From NCBI RefSeq assembly GCF_041355105.1, contig NZ_JBFUPK010000002.1, forward strand, positions 1,432,037 to 1,496,036: DNA of 64,000 nucleotides, written 5' to 3'. This document shows positions 23,954-32,463 of this stretch, piece after piece. This DNA is from Terriglobus sp. RCC_193 (GTDB lineage Bacteria > Acidobacteriota > Terriglobia > Terriglobales > Acidobacteriaceae). The notes under the pieces are model-generated. The model was not told the DNA's origin. It ran no database searches and saw only the letters and a program-made list of their open reading frames with translations. A program made the translations under genes and the position numbers. The first letter of the stretch is position 1. Every line of letters begins with the position of its first letter.

Positions 23954-25675
23954 TTACCGGACGAGCAGGTCGATGGGTTCGTGCGGGTCGCGGATGCGGA
24001 AGTGTTTGGTTAGCGATGGGTATTGTTTGGCTACTTCCGAATACATCTGCCAGGCGACGTTGCGGTAGCTCCAGTGGCCTGCGGGTGTGCTGCGGAGTTC
24101 GCTGATGTAGACGGCTTCTGCGAAATCCATGGTGAAGAGGGAACGGCAGCGCGTGGCCAGCGGCAGCACGTAGTCGGCTGCGTGTGGGTTGCACTTGTGG
24201 GGCTTGTTGTCTGTTGAGGCTTCGCTGGAGGACGTGGCGGCCCACTTCATCTGGATGCCTTGTCCGTTGAAGTGCGGCAGCGGCACGGCGGCGGGGGAAT
24301 GTGCCGCGAGCCTGGGTGATGCCGGTGCGGCGGTGGCGTTGGCAGGAATGCCGGTGGCTTTGGCGTGGAAGGCGAAGGCCTGCTGGATGAGTTCCGTGTA
24401 ACGTGCGAAGACGGGCGATGCTGACAGCGCGGGCTGCGAGGGGAAGTCCGGGAGTTCGTAGCCGTGTGCCGTGGTCCAGGGTTGCAGGAGTTGCGTGCAG
24501 CGGCGGTGGCGGTGCATGTCGCGGAAGCCACCGATGTCCATCAGGATGTCAAAGCGCAGGCCGTTGGCGGCGGCGAAGGCGCGCGGGAGTTCGTCGTGGC
24601 GGCCGCGATGTTGCAGGCCGAGGTCGATGATTTCGCTGATGCGCTTTTCGCTCAGCGCAGCGACGGCGTTGCGGATCTGGCGGAAGCGGTACTGCGTGTG
24701 CGGGTAGAGCAGCGAGGTGGCGAGGTCGATCTCAAGCGAGAGCGTTTCGCCCGTGGGCGGTGTAATGAGTTCGACGTTGGCCGAGTCCGGCGGCATGGGG
24801 ACGATGGATTCGCCGGAGAGGAGTTCGGCTGCGGCCTGCTCCAGCAGCGGTTTTGTGGCACGTGTAAATGCGCTGGGCGTGGTGTATTTGACCAGCGTGG
24901 GGCTGACGCGGACTTCGCGCAGGATAAGATCCTCTGCGGTTTGCGCGATTGCGGGTTCGAGGGTGCGGATGGTCTGTACGAGATCGGCGCAGGCAGCTTC
25001 GTTGACCTGCCATGCGGGGCCTGCGGCGGCGTCACGCAGCTTTTCACCCAGCGCGCGGATTTCAGGGTAGTCGCTGCCGAGGAGTCGTGCGACCTGGCCT
25101 TCGAGGGTGCGGGCGTTGGTGATCTGGCCGAGCGAGGTGTTGGTGGCCAACGGCAGCAGGTAACGCGCCATGTCGTAGGCGCGGGCGCGGAGGGTGCGCG
25201 TGTAGGCCGCGTCGTCCATGCCCTGGGGGCGCGGTGCGTGCGCCTTCAGCTCCGTGAGCATGCCTTCGCCGATTTCGGTGTAGCCGTCGAAGAGGCTTTC
25301 GATGGTCTTCGTGTAGCCGAGTTGTTGCTCGGGGTTGTCGAAGGTCGGCGTATAGTAGCCGGATTTGCGGAAGTTCTGGTAGCGCGTGCTGCGCTCCTGG
25401 CCGTCCCAGCGCTGCTCGTCGACGAGGTCGATGGCGGCGAGGAGCGAGAGGCGCTCGATGGCGAAGGCGACGTGCGCGAGATCCGCAATGGAGCGATGGC
25501 CGTACTGGAAGTAGAAGGTGTTGAGGAACTGCTCAGCCTTCTGCGCGGAGATTTCCGCCAGCGATTCGCGCAGGGTGAGCGCGGAACGGGAGTACTTCGC
25601 CATGGCGTAGGCGAGGACTTCGGGGTCGGCCCCGTGGATGGCGTAGACGTCGGTATCGTTCTGGAAAGGGCTCAT
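23954..25675 (-). CDS. Fused two-domain ThyX-like flavin-dependent thymidylate synthase
   Basis: ThyX methylates dUMP using FADH2 and methylene-tetrahydrofolate. Normal ThyX is ~220-250 residues; this protein is 573 and holds two ThyX-like domains. Domain 1 (about 1-215) has YGHRSIADLAHVAFAIERLS and QERSTRY (93-99) but VDEQRW where the RHR motif should be. Domain 2 (about 310-573) has RHRRCTQ (389-395) but no NExSxRY after it. Both keep a late LPLAT...R segment (NART 187-190; CRSL 510-513). Residues 441-497 are an Ala/Ser/Pro-rich insertion. The two halves may complete one another's active site, as ThyX sites form between subunits. Whether it is active is not known. Confidence 0.8.
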   Translation of the reverse strand: MSPFQNDTDVYAIHGADPEVLAYAMAKYSRSALTLRESLAEISAQKAEQFLNTFYFQYGHRSIADLAHVAFAIERLSLLAAIDLVDEQRWDGQERSTRYQNFRKSGYYTPTFDNPEQQLGYTKTIESLFDGYTEIGEGMLTELKAHAPRPQGMDDAAYTRTLRARAYDMARYLLPLATNTSLGQITNARTLEGQVARLLGSDYPEIRALGEKLRDAAAGPAWQVNEAACADLVQTIRTLEPAIAQTAEDLILREVRVSPTLVKYTTPSAFTRATKPLLEQAAAELLSGESIVPMPPDSANVELITPPTGETLSLEIDLATSLLYPHTQYRFRQIRNAVAALSEKRISEIIDLGLQHRGRHDELPRAFAAANGLRFDILMDIGGFRDMHRHRRCTQLLQPWTTAHGYELPDFPSQPALSASPVFARYTELIQQAFAFHAKATGIPANATAAPASPRLAAHSPAAVPLPHFNGQGIQMKWAATSSSEASTDNKPHKCNPHAADYVLPLATRCRSLFTMDFAEAVYISELRSTPAGHWSYRNVAWQMYSEVAKQYPSLTKHFRIRDPHEPIDLLVR

Positions 25676-25779
25676 CGGCGTAGGGAAAGGATAGCAAGAA
25701 GCAGCGAGTTAGCTAGTCAGCAAGTTAGCGAGTCAGCATGTGGCTGGTCTTGACTTTCTCGCTTTGCCTCGGAGCGTTG

Positions 25780-26060
25780 TAGAGGGCACCGGGGAATGCA
25801 GGTCCCCTTCGCTTCGCTCGAGGGCATGCTTCAGCTGCGCTTCGCTTCGTTCAGGATGACGCACTTTGTGCGTATGAGCTTCGCTGGTCGTGCTTTTGCA
25901 CGATGAGAGCGGCTTTGCCGCTCGGCCCAGGTTAGCTTCGCGAACCTGGGGCACCCGGTTTGTGGCTGGAAGGGTTCGATAGTTTCGCTACTGCGAGAGT
26001 TCGTTGGGATTCTTCGCTTCGCTCAGAATGACGACCTTCGGTCATATTAGCTTTGCTGGT
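25780..26060. repeat. Mosaic intergenic repeat block, copy 4
   Basis: Modules: CTTCGCTTCGTTCAGGATGACG (about 25840), GCTTCGCTGGTCGTGCTT, GAGCGGCTTTGCCGCTC, the hairpin CCCAGGTT...AACCTGGG at 25926-25950, GGCACCCGG, and GTTGGGATTCTTCGCTTCG ending in AGAATGACG. Just upstream, at 25705-25740, short tandem AGTTAGC/AGTCAGC units occur. Confidence 0.85.
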
Positions 26061-26115
26061 TTAGCGGTGACGATTTTGAGTTTGTATGAGCTTTGTTGCT
26101 CCTCTCTAAATGCAG

Positions 26116-26149
26116 GAATGCTCGGATTCGGTTGCGAATCCGAGCATTC
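26116..26149 (-). terminator. Hairpin after the GH92 gene
   Basis: GAATGCTCGGATTCG (26116-26130) pairs perfectly with CGAATCCGAGCATTC (26135-26149) around GTTG. The stem is 15 bp; the T-run on the minus strand is weak. Confidence 0.75.
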
Positions 26150-26172
26150 GGTTTGCTGTGTGTCTTTGTTTG

Positions 26173-28347
26173 TTACTGGAACCTGGTTGGGTCGGTGTGG
26201 ATGCTGGCTGGGGGCAGGTCTGCGTCGGCGGTGCCGAGGGTGGTGTTGGGGATGTTGCTCATGTTCAGGTTGAGCGTGCCACCGGCGGTGAGGGCGTTGT
26301 GCGTGAACCAGAGGCGGGTGAGTGGCTGGCCGTTCCATGTGGCGGACTGCACGTACTTCGCGTCGCGTGAAGTGTTGGGTGCGCTGACGATGAAGTCCTT
26401 GCCGTTCTTCAGGTGGATCGTGACCCTGCTGAAGATGGGGCTGCCGATGTCATAGACCGGCACGCCGGGCGAGATGGGATAGAAGCCCATCATGGAGAAG
26501 ACCACGAAGCCGGTGAGGCCGCCGCCGTCCTCGTCGCCGGGGATGCCCTGCAGTGTGGCGGGGAAGAAGGCGTCAAGGAGGGCGCGGATGCGCTTCTGCG
26601 TCTTCCACGGCTGGCTGAGGCGGTTGTAGACATAGGGGATGGGCAGGGAAGGCTCGTTGGCCATGCTGAATTCGCCCATCATGGATGTGCTGTCCGGGAA
26701 CTTCGCCTGGAAGGTGTACTTGTTTGCTGGCAGAGGTTCGCGGAAGAGTTGGTCGAGGTTGGCGATGGCTTTCTGCTTGCCGCCCATCAGGTCAAAGAGG
26801 CCGTTGTAGTCGTGGACGACGTCCCAGGTGTAGGTGTAGGCGTTGTTCTCGTCGTAGTAGTCGCGACCGCCCATGCCACCGTCGAATTTGGGATCGATAT
26901 TGATCCAGTTGCCCTTGTCATCCTTGGGCCATGCGAGGCCCTTGTCTGCACGGAAGAGGTTGCGGTAGTTGGTGCTGCGCTTGAGGAAGAGTTCGCGGTC
27001 TTCGGGCTTCTTCAGCACGGTGGCGAGCTGCGCGATGGACCAGTCGTCGGTGCTGATTTCATAGGTGACGGCGACGGCCTGACGTTTCTCGAAATCGTTG
27101 ACACCTGCGACCGTTTCCTTCTCGCCGGGATGCAGCGCAGGCATGTAGCCGTGGGTGTTGTAGAAGTCGTCGAGTGAGGTTTTTGGGCCGAGCTCCCACG
27201 GCAGCACGGTGGTGTCGAGCGCGCGTTTGCGCAGACCTTCGTAGGCAGTAGGCAGATCGAAATTGCGGACGCCCTTGTTATACGCATCGGCAATCCATGG
27301 TGCGGCGTGATAGCCGTTCATGGTGGCGCCGGGGCCGGAGGCGAGTGCGAAGGTGGGCATGATGCCGCCCTGCTGATACATGCGGACGTAGGACTGAATC
27401 TTGTCTGCCTGCATGTCCGGATTCAGGATGGTCTGCAGCGGTTCCATGGCGCGGAAGGTGTCCCACAGCCAGTTGTCCACGTAGAAGGGACGCGCGTCGG
27501 TGTGGACCTTGTGGTCGTAGGCGGAGTAGTATTTGCCGTCTTCCGTGATGAGGATCATGCGCTCCATGCAGCGATAGAGCGACGTGTAGAAGACGCGGCG
27601 CTGTTCCGGTGTGCCGCCTTCGACGTCGATCTGGCCGAGAGCCTTGTTCCATTCCGCGCGGCCTTCATCACTGGTGCGGGTGACGTCCCAGTGATTGATC
27701 TCGCGGTGCAGGTTTTTCTTGGCCTGTTCGACGGAGATGAAGGAGACGCCGTAACGGAGTTCCAATTCAGATGTGGGCGCGGTCAGCGTGAGCTTCTTGT
27801 CGCCCGGGGTTGCGGTGATGGGATGGTTTGTCTCCGCGTAGAAGTAGGCGGTGAGGCCCATAGCTTTTTCTTCGCCGGAGATGGCGTCCCTGCCCTCAAC
27901 TTTGAGCGATCCGGGATGGAGATTGCGCAGCGTTACGGTTGCCGTGTCGGCGTCGTAATGGAAGCGGTAGATGCCGGATTGATGCGATGGCGCGAACTGA
28001 ATATCAATCTTCGCTTGATCGAGACGGCTGGTGTAAAGGTAGGGTGTTGCGTGTTCGTTGTCGTAGGTCTGCGGTGGACCGTCGCCGGGCAGGATGGCGA
28101 AGAGATCGGGCTGGCGATGCGAAAGGATGGTCAGCGGAAAGTATTGGATCTGGTCGTCGAGCGCGTCCTTGCGCACGGGATAGACACGCACCATGCTGTT
28201 GGGGCGATATGCCGTGGGACGCGTGGGAACAAGCAGGATGCCGACGTTGCCGATGGTGGTGTCTACTTCGTCGACGGGGGTTTGCTGCTGCGCATATCCG
28301 GTGGTGGTTGCTATGAGAAGGGCTGCAATGGCAATGATTTTGCGCAA
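26173..28347 (-). CDS. GH92-family alpha-mannosidase, exported
   Basis: This 724-residue secreted enzyme has a signal peptide (1-19, cut after GYA) and the two-domain GH92 architecture: an N-terminal beta-sandwich starting VDTTIGN, then an (alpha/alpha)6 barrel. Diagnostic motifs are DNWLWDTFRAMEPL, the GIPGDEDGGGLTG loop (about residues 598-610) and FSMMGFYPISPGVPVYDIGSP. GH92 enzymes are calcium-dependent exo-alpha-mannosidases that remove mannose from N-glycans or fungal mannans. The start is TTG 28347, nine bases after AGGAG. It suggests use of fungal or plant glycans by this soil organism. Confidence 0.93.
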   Translation of the reverse strand: MRKIIAIAALLIATTTGYAQQQTPVDEVDTTIGNVGILLVPTRPTAYRPNSMVRVYPVRKDALDDQIQYFPLTILSHRQPDLFAILPGDGPPQTYDNEHATPYLYTSRLDQAKIDIQFAPSHQSGIYRFHYDADTATVTLRNLHPGSLKVEGRDAISGEEKAMGLTAYFYAETNHPITATPGDKKLTLTAPTSELELRYGVSFISVEQAKKNLHREINHWDVTRTSDEGRAEWNKALGQIDVEGGTPEQRRVFYTSLYRCMERMILITEDGKYYSAYDHKVHTDARPFYVDNWLWDTFRAMEPLQTILNPDMQADKIQSYVRMYQQGGIMPTFALASGPGATMNGYHAAPWIADAYNKGVRNFDLPTAYEGLRKRALDTTVLPWELGPKTSLDDFYNTHGYMPALHPGEKETVAGVNDFEKRQAVAVTYEISTDDWSIAQLATVLKKPEDRELFLKRSTNYRNLFRADKGLAWPKDDKGNWINIDPKFDGGMGGRDYYDENNAYTYTWDVVHDYNGLFDLMGGKQKAIANLDQLFREPLPANKYTFQAKFPDSTSMMGEFSMANEPSLPIPYVYNRLSQPWKTQKRIRALLDAFFPATLQGIPGDEDGGGLTGFVVFSMMGFYPISPGVPVYDIGSPIFSRVTIHLKNGKDFIVSAPNTSRDAKYVQSATWNGQPLTRLWFTHNALTAGGTLNLNMSNIPNTTLGTADADLPPASIHTDPTRFQ

Positions 28348-28489
28348 CTTGGAAAGCTCCTGCTTAGGGTCGAAGGAAGGATATCGCAGAGGAGATAGAA
28401 GGCGGGCTTGTGGGAGGTTAAAGCTGTAAGTGTCTTTGCCTTCTTGAACGGCCGTCTGTGGCTTGCGGGTGCATTGTAGAGGGTGTGGA

Positions 28490-28734
28490 GGAATGCAGGT
28501 CCTTCAGCTCCGCTTCGCTTCGTTCAGGATGACGGTCTTCGACCGTTTGAGCTTCGCTGAGATACAGGGTGATGAACTTCGTTCGTGGGAGTTTCGCTGG
28601 TTCACGCTTTCGCGTGAATGGAGCGGCTTTGCCGCTCGGCCCAGGTTAGCTTCGCGAACCTGGGGCACCCGGCTCTGCTTCGCTTCGTTCAGGATGACCG
28701 GTCTTCGGCCGGATGAGCTTCGCTGGTTGTGGCT
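28490..28734. repeat. Mosaic intergenic repeat block, copy 5
   Basis: CAGGTCCTTCAGCTCCGCTT with TTCAGGATGACGG (28496-28535), GAGCGGCTTTGCCGCTC (28620-28636), the hairpin CCCAGGTT...AACCTGGG at 28640-28664 followed by GGCACCCGG, and a second TTCAGGATGACC module. It lies between the GH92 promoter side and the end of the tetR gene. No further copy of the hairpin is seen to the right of here. Confidence 0.85.
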
Positions 28735-29364
28735 TTAGCGGATACAGGTGCGCAGATAGGCGTGGACCATGTTGAGGAGTTGTTCGCGGATGGTGGGCAG
28801 AAGTTTTTGCGTGGGTTTGTCTTCCAGCAGGCGACGGGTGACACCGGTGATGCAGGACAGAACCATGATGGTGAGCAGTTCCGGTTCGCAGGTGAGGCGT
28901 TCGGTTGCGGTGCTGAAAAGCATCGTAACCTGGCGATGTCCGCGGTTGGCGATGTTGCGCGCGATGCGCATTCCATCTACGTCTGAAGCGATGGCGTAGA
29001 GGCTGGCGCTGTTGTTTACGTCGTTGAGTTTGGCATCGAGCCAGGTGTCGATGAGCGCGGTGGCCTGATCGAAGATGCTGCGGTTGCGTGAAGATCCGCA
29101 GACGTCTTCCACGGCTGCAATGACGTGATCCATGTGACGGCGTAACGTCGCCTGCAGAAGCGCACTCTTGTTGGGGAAGTATTGGTAGAGCGTTCCAACG
29201 GACACCCCGGCGCGATGGGCGACGAGTGTGGTGGTGAGTTTCTCTTTGCCGACGCTGACCAGAACCTGAAGCGTGGCCTGAAGAATGGCGTCAACCGTGG
29301 CTTCCGAACGCGATTGAACAGGCGTCTTTCTTGGCTGAAATGCGATGGCGAAGGTAGTAGACAA
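28735..29364 (-). CDS. TetR-family transcriptional regulator
   Basis: This 209-residue repressor has an N-terminal helix-turn-helix (about 20-65: SEATVDAILQATLQVLVSVG, then LTTTLVAHRAGVSVGTLYQY) of standard TetR form and an all-helical ligand domain resembling the TetR_C_33-type. The start is TTG 29364 with GGAG seven bases upstream. It is divergent from the aldo-keto reductase gene across 81 bp that contain a 14-bp palindrome, so control of that gene and of itself is likely. The ligand is unknown. Confidence 0.9.
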   Translation of the reverse strand: MSTTFAIAFQPRKTPVQSRSEATVDAILQATLQVLVSVGKEKLTTTLVAHRAGVSVGTLYQYFPNKSALLQATLRRHMDHVIAAVEDVCGSSRNRSIFDQATALIDTWLDAKLNDVNNSASLYAIASDVDGMRIARNIANRGHRQVTMLFSTATERLTCEPELLTIMVLSCITGVTRRLLEDKPTQKLLPTIREQLLNMVHAYLRTCIR

Positions 29365-29409
29365 ATGCGAACTCCAAAGCTGAAGGTTTCTTCATCTAAC
29401 TATACGAGC

Positions 29410-29423
29410 CCGCGGAATCGCGG
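29410..29423. promoter_or_regulatory. Palindrome in the tetR/reductase divergent promoter
   Basis: CCGCG-GAAT-CGCGG is a perfect 5-4-5 palindrome lying 22 bases before the reductase ATG. The size and place suit a TetR operator, but it is short and GC-rich, so chance is possible. Confidence 0.4.
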
Positions 29424-29445
29424 TCTTTTTCAGGAGATGTGAGCG

Positions 29446-30309
29446 ATGAGTGCAGGGTCGTATGTTTTGGGTGATGTTGCGGTAAACCGCATGGGTTATG
29501 GTGCGATGCAGCTTGCAGGGCCGGGTGTGTGGGGTCCGCCGAAGGATCGTGCTGCGGCTGAGGCAGTGTTGCGCGAGGCTGTTGCGAGTGGGGTCAATCA
29601 CATTGACACCAGCGATTTTTATGGGCCGCATACGGTGAATGCGTTGCTGCGTGAAGTGCTGCATCCGTATGACGGATTGACCGTGGTGACGAAGGTGGGC
29701 GGGCGTCGCGGTGAAGATAAGTCATGGCTGCCGGCGCAGAGTGTGGCGGAGTTAAAGAGCGCTGTGGAAGACAATCTGAGCAACCTGAAAGTGGATGTGC
29801 TGGATGTGGTGAATCTGCGGTTGTGGGGTAATAACGGTTACGCAGCGAATGAGGAGTCAATCGCGGAGCGCTTCTCTGCTTTGGCGAAGCTGCGTGCGGA
29901 AGGAAAGATCAAGCAGCTTGGCCTGAGCAATGCTTCGCGTGCGCAGGTGGAAGAGGCGCTGACGATAGCGCCGGTGGTGTGCGTGCAGAACGAGTACAAC
30001 CTGGCGCATCGCGGGGATGATGCTTTTATCGATTGGCTGGCAGAGAAGGGAATTGCGTATGTTCCGTTCTTTCCGCTGGGCGGATTTACGCCGTTGCAGT
30101 CTTCAGAGTTGTCTGCTGTTGCTTCAGAGATCGGAGCGACGCCGATGCAGGTGGCTTTGGCGTGGCTGTTGCATCGGTCGCCGAATGTTCTGCTGATTCC
30201 GGGGACTTCTTCGGTGGGGCATCTGCGGGAGAATCTGGCGGCAGGTTCGCTGGAGTTGTCTGAGGATGCGCTGACGCGGCTGGATGCGATTGAACAGGTG
30301 AAGGGATAG
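29446..30309 (+). CDS. Aldo/keto reductase
   Basis: This 287-residue NADPH-dependent TIM-barrel oxidoreductase has the tetrad partly visible: D57-region HIDTSDFYGPH gives Asp and Tyr, the lysine is in TVVTKVGGRRGED, and LSNASRAQVEEAL, QNEYNLAHR and LLHRSPNVLLIPGTSSVGHL are family motifs, the last binding the cofactor phosphate. The YGP-x-x-x-N pattern and short length suit the AKR group near YdbC/PdxI (pyridoxal reductase-like), but substrate cannot be assigned. AGGAGATG precedes the ATG. Probably regulated by the divergent TetR protein. Confidence 0.9.
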   Translation: MSAGSYVLGDVAVNRMGYGAMQLAGPGVWGPPKDRAAAEAVLREAVASGVNHIDTSDFYGPHTVNALLREVLHPYDGLTVVTKVGGRRGEDKSWLPAQSVAELKSAVEDNLSNLKVDVLDVVNLRLWGNNGYAANEESIAERFSALAKLRAEGKIKQLGLSNASRAQVEEALTIAPVVCVQNEYNLAHRGDDAFIDWLAEKGIAYVPFFPLGGFTPLQSSELSAVASEIGATPMQVALAWLLHRSPNVLLIPGTSSVGHLRENLAAGSLELSEDALTRLDAIEQVKG

Positions 30310-30334
30310 CCTTATTCGCAGAAGGCTCCGTGCA

Positions 30335-30375
30335 AAAAGAAACGTCAGCGGTTGTAAGCCGCTGACGTTCTTTTG
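30335..30375. terminator. Bidirectional terminator, reductase / radical SAM gene
   Basis: AACGTCAGCGG (30341-30351) pairs with CCGCTGACGTT (30359-30369); A-run before and T-run after give function on both strands. Confidence 0.88.
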
Positions 30376-30388
30376 CAGACTTGCTGCG

Positions 30389-31462
30389 CTAGATGATCTG
30401 CACCAGATCGCCATGCCCGTTGTGCGCGGTGGGCGGCGTAATCTGCGAGGTTTGTGGTGCGCGCCAGTGGTCGATGTAGCTGACCTGATGTACGCAGGAG
30501 ATGGTGCAGTTCGGCGCGCAACCCTTCTCCGTCAGGAACTCCCGCTTTACATCGGCGGTGGTGTAGTCCTGCAGGGGAGTCGCCGGGTAGCCGCGTTGCT
30601 GACTGCAGTAATGCACCAGCCCGTTCTCGCAGACATAGAGATACCGCCCGCCTGCACGGCAGCGCCAATCGTTCGGCTGTCCGTTGGCAATGGCTTCCTG
30701 GAAGTGATTGAAGCGCGAATAGCTGCGACGGGTGAGCTTACGGACGTGCTCCCATACGGTGCGCTCTTCGCCGCCCAGCGGCTTCAACTGGCCGCTGCCA
30801 TCGTGAATGATGCCGATGGTGGAGGAGAATCCAAGTCCCAGTGCGCGGCTGGATACCGTGAATGCATCCTGCGGGTTGGCGACGCCACCACCCACCACGG
30901 AGTTGATGTTCACATGAAAATCGGCGTATTCAGCCAGCCAGATCAGGCGCTGATCCAGAACCTTGAGCGACTTCTTCGACACGGCATCGGGCATGACGTT
31001 GTCGATGGAAATCTGCATGTGATCGAGGCCGGCCTTGTTGAGGCGCTCGATGCGTTCCTTATTCAGGTAGTAGCCGTTGGTGATCATGCCGGCCAGAGCG
31101 CCGGTCTTGCGGATGCGCTTGATGATCTCGTCAAGATCGGGGTGCATCAGCGGCTCGCCACCAGAGATGGTGATCACGGTTGTACCAAGACGCCCCAGGT
31201 GGTCGATGCGTCGCAGCATCTCATCCAGCGGTGTGGGTGCGGAATGGTCGTCGTACTCATTGCAGTAGGTACACGCCAGGTTGCAGCGGCGCATGGGCAC
31301 AATCTGCGCCATGTACGGGTGGCCAGTGGACAGCAGCGCATGGCCAATGCCCAGTAATTCGCGCATACGCCGCGTGGCTGCTTTCCAGCGCCGACGAAGC
31401 GGCATGGGCCGGTGGCCGGGCTTGAGTTCCTGGGTCGGAGGTGTGGCAACTGCAGTCGACAT
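30389..31462 (-). CDS. Radical SAM protein with C-terminal cysteine cluster
   Basis: This 357-residue enzyme binds a 4Fe-4S cluster through CNLACTYCN (CxxxCxxC, about 60-67) and has the SAM-side ISGGEPLMHPD motif. The C-terminal part has further cysteines (WRCRAGGRYLYVCENGLVHYC, then GCAPNCTISCVH), suggesting an auxiliary SPASM/twitch-like cluster, as in enzymes that modify peptides or act as dehydrogenases. No precursor peptide gene is visible nearby, and the function is unknown. It is transcribed after purU, with a 94-bp gap. Cytosolic. Confidence 0.82.
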   Translation of the reverse strand: MSTAVATPPTQELKPGHRPMPLRRRWKAATRRMRELLGIGHALLSTGHPYMAQIVPMRRCNLACTYCNEYDDHSAPTPLDEMLRRIDHLGRLGTTVITISGGEPLMHPDLDEIIKRIRKTGALAGMITNGYYLNKERIERLNKAGLDHMQISIDNVMPDAVSKKSLKVLDQRLIWLAEYADFHVNINSVVGGGVANPQDAFTVSSRALGLGFSSTIGIIHDGSGQLKPLGGEERTVWEHVRKLTRRSYSRFNHFQEAIANGQPNDWRCRAGGRYLYVCENGLVHYCSQQRGYPATPLQDYTTADVKREFLTEKGCAPNCTISCVHQVSYIDHWRAPQTSQITPPTAHNGHGDLVQII

Positions 31463-31556
31463 ACTGTCTTACAGTTTACCGGAAATGTCCGTATCGGTTC
31501 CGAAACAGCCTGTTCCGCACGAACCGGCTGGCGCACCCCGTTCCGCGCAGCCGATC

Positions 31557-32408
31557 TCAGTCAAAAATCACGGTTTTGTTGTCATAGTGCAGAATCCGGT
31601 GCTCCAGATGCCATCGCACCGCACGTGACAGCACTACCCGCTCCAGATCACGCCCCTTGCGCACCAGGTCAGGAATAGTGTCTCCCTGCGTCACACGCAT
31701 CACATCCTGCTCAATGATGGGCCCCTCATCCAGATCGGCTGTTACATAGTGGCTGGTGGCCCCGATCAACTTCACGCCACGCTGAAACGCCGCGTGATAC
31801 GGCTTCGATCCGACAAAAGCGGGCAAAAACGAATGATGCACGTTGATAATGCGCGCAGGCCACTGCGCCACAAATTCCGCAGACAGAATCTGCATGTACC
31901 GTGCCAGCACCACCAGATCCACATGATACTCGCGCAGCAGCCGCTGCTGTTCAGCCTCTACAGAAGCCTTATTCCCGTTGTTAACGGGCAAGTAGAAGAA
32001 CGGGATGCCATAAAAATTCGCCAGCCCCTCACCATCCGTATGATTGCCGATGATCAGCGGGATTTCGCAATCCAGCTCGCCAGCCTTGTATCGCTGCAAC
32101 AAATCAGCAAGACAATGGAGGTGCTGCGAAACAAACAGGCACACCCGATGCTGTTTACCCGACTCCGCCAGTGTCCAGCGCATCTGGAATTCACCAGCCA
32201 CGCGCGCAAAGCGATCCGCGAAATGGTGGATGGGAAGCTCTGCAGAAGGCTCAAACTCAATGCGCATGAAAAAGCGCCCAAGCTCTGCATCCTGATGCTG
32301 TCCCGCATGAAGGATGTTCGCGTCATATTCCGTGACCAGAAAATTCATGATCGCGGCCACCAGACCCTTACGGTCTGGACATTCCAATAGAAGAACAGCT
32401 TTCGTCAT
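31557..32408 (-). CDS. purU: Formyltetrahydrofolate deformylase
   Basis: PurU hydrolyses 10-formyl-THF to formate and THF, balancing one-carbon pools and supplying formate to PurT. The 283 residues divide into an N-terminal ACT domain (1-85, LLECPDRKGLVAAIMNFL) and a formyltransferase domain with IINVHHSFLPAFVGSKPYH (catalytic Asn and His) and ATSHYVTADLDEGPIIEQD (catalytic Asp). Length and motif order match PurU rather than PurN, which lacks the ACT domain. Confidence 0.95.
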   Translation of the reverse strand: MTKAVLLLECPDRKGLVAAIMNFLVTEYDANILHAGQHQDAELGRFFMRIEFEPSAELPIHHFADRFARVAGEFQMRWTLAESGKQHRVCLFVSQHLHCLADLLQRYKAGELDCEIPLIIGNHTDGEGLANFYGIPFFYLPVNNGNKASVEAEQQRLLREYHVDLVVLARYMQILSAEFVAQWPARIINVHHSFLPAFVGSKPYHAAFQRGVKLIGATSHYVTADLDEGPIIEQDVMRVTQGDTIPDLVRKGRDLERVVLSRAVRWHLEHRILHYDNKTVIFD

Positions 32409-32463
32409 ACAGTGTGCCGACTACCAGTATGGCTGATGACTGCCTGCCTGCGATCCAGTGCCA

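Noticed and set aside
24464-25753. 429-codon open frame antisense to the double ThyX gene
   Set aside because: Same cause: a long shadow frame in GC-rich coding DNA, with no motif and no ribosome-binding site.
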